Positions 9,037-14,854 of a DNA stretch of 16,507 nt are shown piece after piece (position 1 is the stretch's first letter; every line of letters starts with the position of its first letter). Made by a program: the position numbers and the translations under genes. The notes below the pieces were generated by a model. The model searched no databases and was not told the DNA's origin. It saw nothing but the letters and a program-made list of their open reading frames with translations. The DNA is from MGNI01 sp964353875 (GTDB taxonomy: Bacteria; Chloroflexota; Anaerolineae; Anaerolineales; E44-bin32): assembly GCA_964353875.1 (NCBI GenBank), contig CAYGXU010000071.1, forward strand, positions 1 to 16,507, written 5' to 3'.

Positions 9037-10029
9037 ATGACCATGCGCTTGCTCAAATTCCCTGACGATATGATGCCCCTGGCCGAGTTGATTGCTAAGG
9101 CTTTCCAATATCCCGAGAATGAAGCCTGGAGTGTGCAAAGCGATGAAAAGGAACAGATTATCGAGAGCATGAAAAAATTGAGTAGCATCTGGCCACTGAT
9201 CCGCTTGGTGCAGTTATTATCTCCGCCTTTGCGCGATATCATGCGAGGCTATGTTTGGGAAGAAGATGGTCAGTTGGTCGGTGTAACCACGGTTCAACGG
9301 CGCGGCTCCACCGATGTATGGATCGTTGGGACCGTTGGAGTGCTGCCCGCCTACCGACGGCACGGCATCGCCCGCAAACTAGTAGAAGCTGGATTGAATT
9401 TGATTCGTGAGTGTGGAGGGAAAAAAGCGTTCTTAAGTGTAATTGACGGAAACCTCCCGGCTTATAAGCTCTACGAAAGCTTAGGATTCGAGCACTACAG
9501 CAGTAGTACTGATTTTAACGCCCTACCCCGATTATCATCCCCTGAACCTACCTTGCCGGAGGGATATACGCTGTCACCGTTGAGCCTCTTTGATTGGCAA
9601 CCGCGCTACGAATTGGAGAAACGCATCTCACCGCAGAACCTGCTCAAGTATGAGCCAGTGGAAGTGGGCCGTTTTCGCCAGCCGGTCATGATGCGCGTGC
9701 TCTCGCCACTGTTGATGTCTGCCCAGGGCACGCGCGAAGCGGGTTTTGCCATTTACACAGCCTCGGAGGGACGGATCGTGGCTTATGGCGGATATTCGCT
9801 CGCCATACGCGGCAAAGGGCTGAGTATTTTTCGGGCACGCCTGGATCCGGGTTGCCCTGAATTGGCGCCTTTCATGGTGGTTTACCTTCTGCATAAGGCG
9901 GCAGCATTGAGTCCGGACCATCGGATCGAATTCCCTGTCCCGAATTGGTTGGAAGCAATAGTAACCGCTGCCGAGGAGGCCGGATTCAAGCGTCGCGTCG
10001 AAAATTGTTACATGGGCCTAGAGTTGTGA
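9037..10029 (+). CDS. GNAT-family N-acetyltransferase, two-part (330 aa)
   Basis: Predicted soluble acetyl-CoA-dependent acyltransferase; substrate unknown. The N-terminal half is a recognisable GNAT fold. Strand beta4 (TVGVLPAYR) leads into motif A with RRHGIA at residues 107-112, the R/QxxGxG/A acetyl-CoA pyrophosphate-binding loop, and NLPAYKLYESLGFEHY is the usual motif B end. Residues about 165-330 lack a clear motif A but end in EEAGFKRRVENCYMGLEL, as a second, degenerate GNAT domain would. The length is about twice that of a single GNAT domain. The start is well supported: GAGGAG at 9022-9027 lies 9 nt before ATG 9037, and the second ATG (9043) is too far from it. The gene has spacers on both sides and is probably transcribed alone or by read-through from the synthase. 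Family is firm, function unknown. Confidence 0.85.
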   Translation: MTMRLLKFPDDMMPLAELIAKAFQYPENEAWSVQSDEKEQIIESMKKLSSIWPLIRLVQLLSPPLRDIMRGYVWEEDGQLVGVTTVQRRGSTDVWIVGTVGVLPAYRRHGIARKLVEAGLNLIRECGGKKAFLSVIDGNLPAYKLYESLGFEHYSSSTDFNALPRLSSPEPTLPEGYTLSPLSLFDWQPRYELEKRISPQNLLKYEPVEVGRFRQPVMMRVLSPLLMSAQGTREAGFAIYTASEGRIVAYGGYSLAIRGKGLSIFRARLDPGCPELAPFMVVYLLHKAAALSPDHRIEFPVPNWLEAIVTAAEEAGFKRRVENCYMGLEL

Positions 10030-10059
10030 TTCGATGAGAATTGAGAAGATGGAAGGCTG

Positions 10060-10067
10060 AAGGAGGT
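10060..10067 (+). promoter_or_regulatory. Orphan consensus Shine-Dalgarno sequence
   Basis: AAGGAGGT is the full anti-SD complement, yet no ATG, GTG or TTG lies at normal spacing. The nearest candidate is a TTG at 10079, 11 nt away, which would open a 18-codon ORF ending in TGA at 10133-10135. It may be chance, a leader peptide start or a remnant. Confidence 0.3.
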
Positions 10068-10106
10068 AAAAGGGAATATTGCATAGCGAGAGGCGATGCA
10101 TCAACT

Positions 10107-10128
10107 GCACTGCGGCAGAAGCCGGTGC
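10107..10128 (+). other. Small hairpin in the GNAT-ABC spacer
   Basis: GCAC (10107-10110) pairs with GTGC (10125-10128), and CGGC (10113-10116) with GCCG (10121-10124), leaving a 4-nt AGAA loop and a TG bulge. The sequence after it is AAATTGAG rather than a T-run, so a rho-independent terminator for the GNAT gene is not convincing. Confidence 0.25.
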
Positions 10129-10145
10129 AAATTGAGTGGGCGTCA

Positions 10146-10151
10146 TATAAT
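10146..10151 (+). promoter_or_regulatory. Consensus -10 box upstream of the ABC operon
   Basis: A perfect TATAAT lies 131 nt upstream of the GTG start at 10283. No good -35 is found 16-18 nt upstream (TTGAGT at 10132 is only 8 nt away). If used, it would give the exporter operon a leader of about 120 nt that contains the hairpin at 10170-10185. Confidence 0.35.
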
Positions 10152-10169
10152 GGTTTAAGGCTAGATGTG

Positions 10170-10185
10170 AATGGGTCCGCCCATT
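10170..10185 (+). other. Perfect 6-bp hairpin in the ABC operon leader
   Basis: AATGGG pairs with CCCATT around a TCCG tetraloop, followed by TCTTAAAG. It could be a weak terminator for the upstream GNAT transcript, or a leader structure if transcription starts after the TATAAT at 10146. It matches no riboswitch class I can name. Confidence 0.3.
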
Positions 10186-10282
10186 TCTTAAAGAACGAAA
10201 TCCTTAAAGGCGTCAGATAGAATATCGTCTTGCATACACTTGAAAGTTACCTTAATGCGTAGCATCTTAGGAGGACGGTTGC

Positions 10283-12052
10283 GTGAAGTCACTTAAATTT
10301 GTGTTCGGCTATGCCCAGAGGTACAAAGGTCCTTTGGCTCTGACGATGGTGAGCATGATCCTACTTGTCAGCGTGCAGTTGATCGCCCCCTGGATCGTCA
10401 AGACGATGGTGGCCACCGTCACTAACCCTACTCCAAGGTCGGATGTCTTGGGATTCATCACGCGGCTGGCGTTGCTGGGGCTGGTGATCTACATTGCGCG
10501 TGCTGGTTTGAGTTTCCTCAGAAGCTACATGGCCCATGTCGCCGGATGGAGTGTGGTTGCCGACGTTCGAGCCAAGATCTATGAACATCTGCAACGCCTT
10601 TCTCTTCGGTTCTATGAGGATAAGCAAACCGGTCAACTGATGTCGCGCACCGTGAATGATTCGGACCTGCTCGAACAATTGATCGCTCATGCCATCCCGG
10701 ATATCATGGTGAACGCGTTGATGTTCATCGGCGTCACCGTGGTGCTGGTGAGTATGAATTGGCGTCTAGCCCTCTTGAGCATGATCCCGATTCCACTGAT
10801 TGTAGTGGCCATGCAAGGCTTCGCCAAATTTGTCCGACCAGCTTTTCGCGATCGCCAGGTTGAACTGGGCGAACTTAACGCGGTCCTGAACGACAATCTT
10901 TCCGGCATCCGTGAAATTAAAGCCTTTACTCGAGAGGAAATCGAAGCATCCCATATCTCGGATCACATTGGCAAATATCGCGATTCCATGTTGCGCGCTT
11001 TGCGTCTAATGGCGACATTCCATCCGTTTGTGGAATTTGTCTCCGCCCTGGGCATGATCATTCTGATTTACTTTGGCGGACGATTCATCCTAAACAAGAC
11101 ACTGCCGATTGAAGACTTGGTGGCCTTCTTCCTTTACCTCGAGCTGCTCTACCAGCCTGTACGCGCCCTCAGTGGAGCCTGGGAAAGCGTCCAGCAAGCC
11201 CTGGCGGGCGCCGAACGCGTAAGCGAACTTCTGGATGAAGAGCCCGATGTCGTCGAACGCCCGGACAGCGTTGAGTTCCCCGGAAGAGCGAAAGGCTCGA
11301 TCCATTTTCACAATGTGAGCTTTCGCTATGCGATGGGAGATACCGTGCTAGAGAATATCCAACTCGACATCGCACCGGACACGGTCGTGGCTCTGGTGGG
11401 CCCCACTGGCGTGGGCAAGACGACCTTGGCAAACCTCATCCCGCGCTTCTATGACGTATGCGAAGGTTCGATCATCCTGGATGGATACGACATCCGCGAC
11501 CTGACATTCACCAGCCTGCGTCAGCAGATCAGCATCGTGCTGCAGGACGTTTTTCTCTTTCATGGGACGGTGCGCGACAACATCCTCTTCAGCCGTCCCG
11601 GGGCGACAGAGGAGGAGATGATCGAGGCAGCGATCATTGCCAATGCGCACGAGTTCATCATGCAACTGACAAACGGCTATGATACCCTGATCGGCGAGCG
11701 CGGCGTCAGGCTGTCCGGCGGGCAGCGGCAGCGTATCGCCATCGCCCGTGCTGTCCTGAAAAATGCACCTGTTTTGATCCTGGACGAAGCGACCTCCTCG
11801 GTCGATGCTGAGACCGAATTCCTGATCCAACAAGCGTTGGAACGCTTGATGGCAGGCAGGACAGCCATCGTGATCGCCCATCGCCTGTCCACGATCCGCA
11901 ACGCGGATGTCATCGTCGTCCTCGAAGACAGTCGGATCGTTGAGGTGGGGACACACGAGGAGTTGATCGCTCTCGATGGACTCTACAAACGTTTGAACGA
12001 AGTTCAAATCGGGGGCGAGCCAAGATGGATGTCAATCTCGGAGGGACAATAA
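10283..12052 (+). CDS. ABC exporter, fused TMD-NBD half-transporter (MsbA/ChvA-like)
   Basis: Type IV ABC exporter that would work as a homodimer (or with a partner) to move a lipid, drug or glycan out of the cytoplasm. Six membrane segments lie near residues 17-37, 58-78, 139-157, 161-181, 248-270 and 278-298. The nucleotide-binding domain (about 340-580) is complete: Walker A GPTGVGKTT (373-381), Q-loop Q421, signature LSGGQ (477-481), Walker B LILDE with catalytic E502, D-loop SSVD (505-508) and H-loop H533. The GTG start is supported by AGGAGG at 10269-10274 with 8-nt spacing. The stop TAA overlaps the next gene's ATG by one base. At 589 aa it is about the length of ChvA/NdvA-type cyclic glucan exporters, and a cyclic glucan synthase lies 1.5 kb upstream. 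The substrate cannot be read from sequence, and a multidrug-type role is equally possible. Confidence 0.9.
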   Translation: MKSLKFVFGYAQRYKGPLALTMVSMILLVSVQLIAPWIVKTMVATVTNPTPRSDVLGFITRLALLGLVIYIARAGLSFLRSYMAHVAGWSVVADVRAKIYEHLQRLSLRFYEDKQTGQLMSRTVNDSDLLEQLIAHAIPDIMVNALMFIGVTVVLVSMNWRLALLSMIPIPLIVVAMQGFAKFVRPAFRDRQVELGELNAVLNDNLSGIREIKAFTREEIEASHISDHIGKYRDSMLRALRLMATFHPFVEFVSALGMIILIYFGGRFILNKTLPIEDLVAFFLYLELLYQPVRALSGAWESVQQALAGAERVSELLDEEPDVVERPDSVEFPGRAKGSIHFHNVSFRYAMGDTVLENIQLDIAPDTVVALVGPTGVGKTTLANLIPRFYDVCEGSIILDGYDIRDLTFTSLRQQISIVLQDVFLFHGTVRDNILFSRPGATEEEMIEAAIIANAHEFIMQLTNGYDTLIGERGVRLSGGQRQRIAIARAVLKNAPVLILDEATSSVDAETEFLIQQALERLMAGRTAIVIAHRLSTIRNADVIVVLEDSRIVEVGTHEELIALDGLYKRLNEVQIGGEPRWMSISEGQ

Positions 12053-12969
12053 TGAAAAATCCTATCATCGAAGTAACAGAATTTCGAAAGACTTATGGTG
12101 ATCTGGTCGCGGTGGACGGAATCACCTTTAAGGTCAAGCAAGGTGATATTTTCGGCCTGCTTGGTCCTAATGGGGCTGGGAAGACAAGCACATTGGAGAG
12201 CCTGGAGGGTTTACGTGCCGCGGATGGCGGGACATTGCGAGTAGCAGGGGTTGACCCAGCGCGTGAATCTCGAAAACTGCGCAACATCATCGGCGTGCAA
12301 TTACAATCTTCAGGCTTCCCAGAGAGCATTACCGTTGCTGAGGCAATGAAATTCTTCTGCTCCTATCATGGGGTTGAACCACGATTTGACCTGCTGGACC
12401 GACTGGGCCTGGTTGAGAAAAAAGGCGCACAATATCACCAGCTCTCCGCTGGCCAGCAGCGGCGACTGGCACTTGCTCTGGCGATTGCGCACAATCCTTC
12501 TGTGCTCTTCCTGGATGAGCCTACTGCCGGTTTGGATGTGGCTACGCGTGTCGAATTGCACAACATTATGCGGGAGCAACAAAAGGCAGGGACGACCATC
12601 CTTCTCGCCACCCATGACATGGCCGAAGCGGAGGAGATGGCAGATAAAATCGCGATCCTGTTGCGCGGCAAGATCGCTGCCATCGGTACCCCGATCGAGA
12701 TCACCGCAGCCGGCGCTGGGCTGACCAAAGTCTCAGTTCGCACACAAGGTTCCAGCTTATCGGATCCTGGCATCACATTCCCAGGTGTGAGTCAATATAT
12801 ACCGAAAGGGGAATACCACATTTACCTCAGTAAGGATATTGGCCCCACCGTATCCTCCATCATATCCCGCATTCAAGCTCAGCAAGATGTGCTCATCGAT
12901 TTGCGCGTGGAACGTCCATCCTTGGAAGACCGTTTCCTTGAGATCACTACGACCGGAGAAATCCAATGA
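12052..12969 (+). CDS. ABC-2 type transporter ATP-binding protein (DrrA-like)
   Basis: Cytoplasmic ATPase subunit of a two-gene ABC-2 exporter; the permease is the next gene. From the chosen start it is 305 aa, with Walker A GPNGAGKTS (38-46), signature LSAGQ (131-135), Walker B VLFLDEP with E156, and H-loop H188. The tail, ending in RPSLEDRFLEITT, is the usual C-terminal regulatory segment of the DrrA/CcmA-like group. ATG 12052 was chosen over ATG 12025: it has GGAGGG at 12040-12045 (6-nt spacing), couples as TAATG to the preceding stop, and gives the family N-terminus. The signature has Ala instead of the usual Gly after LS, which is common in this group. Substrate unknown; drug or lipid export is the typical role. 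Confidence 0.92.
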   Translation: MKNPIIEVTEFRKTYGDLVAVDGITFKVKQGDIFGLLGPNGAGKTSTLESLEGLRAADGGTLRVAGVDPARESRKLRNIIGVQLQSSGFPESITVAEAMKFFCSYHGVEPRFDLLDRLGLVEKKGAQYHQLSAGQQRRLALALAIAHNPSVLFLDEPTAGLDVATRVELHNIMREQQKAGTTILLATHDMAEAEEMADKIAILLRGKIAAIGTPIEITAAGAGLTKVSVRTQGSSLSDPGITFPGVSQYIPKGEYHIYLSKDIGPTVSSIISRIQAQQDVLIDLRVERPSLEDRFLEITTTGEIQ

Positions 12970-13778
12970 CAGCGTTTTTCAACCACTTCCTATTCGAATT
13001 CAACACCGGCATTCGAAACAAGCAATTGCTGTTGATGAACTATCTGTTCCCATTGGGCATCTACCTCATGTTGGGATTTATTTTCCCGCAAATCAATCCC
13101 CTCTTCCTCGAGAATTTGATCCCGGCCATGGTCATCTTCGCCATCCTCTCAGCGACATTCCTGGGTATACCCGATCCACTCGTCAGCGCTCGTGAGAATG
13201 GGATTTTCCGTAGCTACAAGATCAACGGTATCCCCTCTACTTCGATCTTAGCCATCCCAGCAATAACGACGATGTTGCATCTCATCGTTGTGACGGTTCT
13301 CATCACGGCTACCGCTTCCTGGCTTTTCAAAGCTCCCTTACCCGTTGATTGGTTTGCCTATATCTTGGTCTTCATTGCCATGTCCTTTGCCTCCACTGGC
13401 CTGAGCGTACTGATTGGTGTGATCTCACCTAGCACACGTATGACGGTTTTATGGTCACAACTTTTCTTCATTCCCTCTATGTTGTTAGGAGGGCTGATGT
13501 TCCCTTACGACATGTTACCGGAGGCTGTTGCCAAAATTTCGAGGCTGCTACCCACCACCTATGCCATGAACGCCTTTAAAGGATTGGCCATGGGCGGGGC
13601 GGCCGATTTCAGTCCCTGGGGGTCCGTTATCATTTTATTTGCCAGCGGCATTCTGACCTTTGGATTAGCCATCTACCTCTTCAATTGGGATAGGCACAAC
13701 ACCACGCAACGAGGACACCCATTGTTAGCATTGCTGGCTTTGTTGCCTTTCATCCTGGGGGTATTTTTGTTGACATGA
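12966..13778 (+). CDS. ABC-2 type transporter permease
   Basis: Membrane subunit that pairs with the ATPase encoded just upstream. The 270 residues contain hydrophobic segments near 21-40, 50-70, 95-120, 130-153, 161-180, 217-240 and 251-269. The family hallmark is the stretch from 168 to 210: FIPSMLLGGLMFP, then LPTTYAMNAFKGL. The cytoplasmic ENGIFRSYKINGIP loop (77-90) corresponds to the coupling region that contacts the ATPase. The start overlaps the upstream stop as ATGA, and GGAG at 12955-12958 lies 7 nt upstream, so translation is coupled. A seventh hydrophobic segment at the very C-terminus is extra to the common six-segment plan. Substrate cannot be inferred. Confidence 0.9.
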   Translation: MTAFFNHFLFEFNTGIRNKQLLLMNYLFPLGIYLMLGFIFPQINPLFLENLIPAMVIFAILSATFLGIPDPLVSARENGIFRSYKINGIPSTSILAIPAITTMLHLIVVTVLITATASWLFKAPLPVDWFAYILVFIAMSFASTGLSVLIGVISPSTRMTVLWSQLFFIPSMLLGGLMFPYDMLPEAVAKISRLLPTTYAMNAFKGLAMGGAADFSPWGSVIILFASGILTFGLAIYLFNWDRHNTTQRGHPLLALLALLPFILGVFLLT

Positions 13779-13797
13779 ACAAATCAAGTGAGATACC
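13770..13797 (+). promoter_or_regulatory. Possible promoter for the YpeA-like gene
   Basis: A perfect -35 TTGACA (13770-13775) overlaps the end of the permease gene and is followed after 16 nt by a poor -10, GATACC (13792-13797). It lies 25 nt before the ATG at 13823. It could allow expression apart from the ABC operon, but the -10 match is weak. Confidence 0.25.
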
Positions 13798-13822
13798 AAG
13801 CCAAATGTCATAGGTGGCGAAA

Positions 13823-14254
13823 ATGCAAATTCGACCTTACCAGGAAACTGATCAGGATGCCGTGATTGCGTTATGGCGAGAAGCCTTTTCAGATGCACCT
13901 CCCTGGAACCCGCCCGAAGTCGATATCCAGCGCAAGCTATCGGTGCAACGTGATCTGTTCCTGGTGGCAACGATCGATGAAACCGTCGTGGGTAGCGCCA
14001 TGAGCGGATATGACGGTCATCGCGGTTGGGTGTACTACGTGGCGGTGCATCCAAGCTACCAAAGACAAGGGATCGGACGGGAACTGATGGCGGTGGTGGA
14101 AGAGAGGTTGACTCGATTGGGTTGCCCAAAGATCAACCTTCAAGTTCGCGCTTCCAACCAGGCGGTTGCAGCATTCTACCAGAAACTTGGATACAACATC
14201 GAAGAACGGATCAGCATGGGGAAGCGGCTTCAGATCTCCCAAACAAGTACTTGA
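13823..14254 (+). CDS. ypeA: YpeA-type GNAT acetyltransferase
   Basis: Small single-domain GNAT protein (143 aa) predicted to transfer an acetyl group from acetyl-CoA; the substrate of YpeA-type enzymes is not established. The protein follows the YpeA pattern from end to end: MQIRPYQETDQDAVIALW at the start, GYDGHRGWVYYVAVHPSYQ leading into QRQGIG (80-85, the acetyl-CoA loop), then INLQVRASNQAVAAFYQKLG and a C-terminal EERISMGKRL. ATG 13823 was chosen because AGGTGG at 13812-13817 lies 5 nt upstream; a GTG at 13814 has no SD. It follows the permease by 44 nt and may be the last gene of that operon or use its own promoter. Its 3' end faces the convergent deacylase gene, 28 nt away, with no visible terminator. 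Confidence 0.85.
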   Translation: MQIRPYQETDQDAVIALWREAFSDAPPWNPPEVDIQRKLSVQRDLFLVATIDETVVGSAMSGYDGHRGWVYYVAVHPSYQRQGIGRELMAVVEERLTRLGCPKINLQVRASNQAVAAFYQKLGYNIEERISMGKRLQISQTST

Positions 14255-14282
14255 TGTGTAGCGTGCTTACTCACCCCTGGTT

Positions 14283-14762
14283 TCAAACCGATCGAGTGAT
14301 ATTTGCCCTCTTCGCCAGGATGAGCTCGATCAAATCCTGTGGCTTCAGTATGATCTCCACGCCTTTCGCCCCGGCGCTGATCCCCACTCGCGGCCATAGC
14401 TCGGCGGTCTCATCGATATAGACCGGATAGCTGTGCGCGCTGGCCAATGGCGTGACGGCGCCGCGCTCATAGCCGGTCAGCGCTTCCACTTCCCGCAGAG
14501 GCGCCAACTCAATCCGTTTATCCCCTGTGGCTGCAGCTAAGGCCTTGAAATCCACTTCCGTACCTGCTGGAACCAGAACAAGTAAGGGGCCCGTTCGATC
14601 TCCCAATGCGACCAGGGTCTTGAAAACTTGCTCGGGAGGCATGCCCAGTGCAATCGCAGCGCGCTCGGCACTGAGGTCCTGCTCGTCGATCTCATACGTG
14701 CGCACCTCGTATTCGATCCCCCTTATATCCAGCACGCGCATGGCGTTGGTCTTTAGAGCCAT
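14283..14762 (-). CDS. ybaK: YbaK-type aminoacyl-tRNA deacylase
   Basis: Predicted trans-editing factor that hydrolyses mischarged tRNA, by family Cys-tRNA(Pro), in the cytoplasm. The 159-aa product has the YbaK fold markers: the lysine of QVFKTLV (K48, equivalent to the essential Lys of Haemophilus YbaK), GYERGAVTP (97-105) and a C-terminal GISAGAKG (127-134). The usual GG in the GYxxGG motif is GA here, a mild deviation. The start was set at 14762 because GGAGAG (14766-14771) lies 3 nt upstream at its nearest edge and the family N-terminus begins here. Starts further upstream (to 14852) would read through the palindrome and add a low-complexity basic tail. It lies 92 nt downstream of the secreted hydrolase gene on the same strand. 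Confidence 0.88.
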   Translation of the reverse strand: MALKTNAMRVLDIRGIEYEVRTYEIDEQDLSAERAAIALGMPPEQVFKTLVALGDRTGPLLVLVPAGTEVDFKALAAATGDKRIELAPLREVEALTGYERGAVTPLASAHSYPVYIDETAELWPRVGISAGAKGVEIILKPQDLIELILAKRANITRSV

Positions 14763-14792
14763 GTTCTCTCCGCCATCTACTTTGTCCATGAG

Positions 14793-14825
14793 AGACCTCA
14801 CAGGTCCTCGAGACCTGTGAGGTCT
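14793..14825. repeat. Perfect 14-bp palindrome (REP-like hairpin)
   Basis: AGACCTCACAGGTC (14793-14806) and its exact complement (14812-14825) flank a 5-nt CTCGA loop. On the plus strand the stem is followed by TTTAT, as in an intrinsic terminator, but the nearest plus-strand gene ends 540 nt earlier. On the minus strand, the direction of both flanking genes, there is no T-run. GACCTGTGAGGTCT-type palindromes recur as dispersed intergenic repeats in some genomes, so a REP-like element is the better reading. Confidence 0.7.
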
Positions 14826-14854
14826 TTTATACGGAGAAGAGAAATTTGTCACCC

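Larger units (their letters stand above)
8649..9044 (-). other. Coding-like open minus-strand frame, possible gene remnant
   Basis: One minus-strand frame is open across the entire 309-nt spacer and runs on into the antisense of both flanking genes. From an ATG at 9042-9044 it would encode 131 aa. The spacer part reads like real protein, for example PEWHPTPYPYSGEYLDLF followed by FRSYYEEM. The last 79 nt lie antisense to the synthase 3' end, and no SD precedes the ATG, so an intact gene is doubtful. A decayed or inserted fragment of a former gene, or a chance open frame, is more likely. I do not recognise a family. Confidence 0.25.

Noticed and set aside
10107..10128. Rho-independent terminator after the first GNAT gene
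   Set aside because: The hairpin has a bulge and lacks a following T-run; it was kept only as a small hairpin.
11348..12007. 219-aa minus-strand ORF opposite the ABC exporter
   Set aside because: It is the antisense of the conserved nucleotide-binding domain; long mirror frames are common in such genes, and it shows no family motif.
12025..12051. Upstream ATG start for the ABC-2 ATPase
   Set aside because: It would overlap the exporter gene by 28 nt and add nine residues not typical of the family; the ATG at 12052 has a better SD and the TAATG coupling.
14763..14852. N-terminal extension of the YbaK-type protein
   Set aside because: The extra codons are translated palindrome and spacer, and a good SD lies right before the ATG at 14760-14762.
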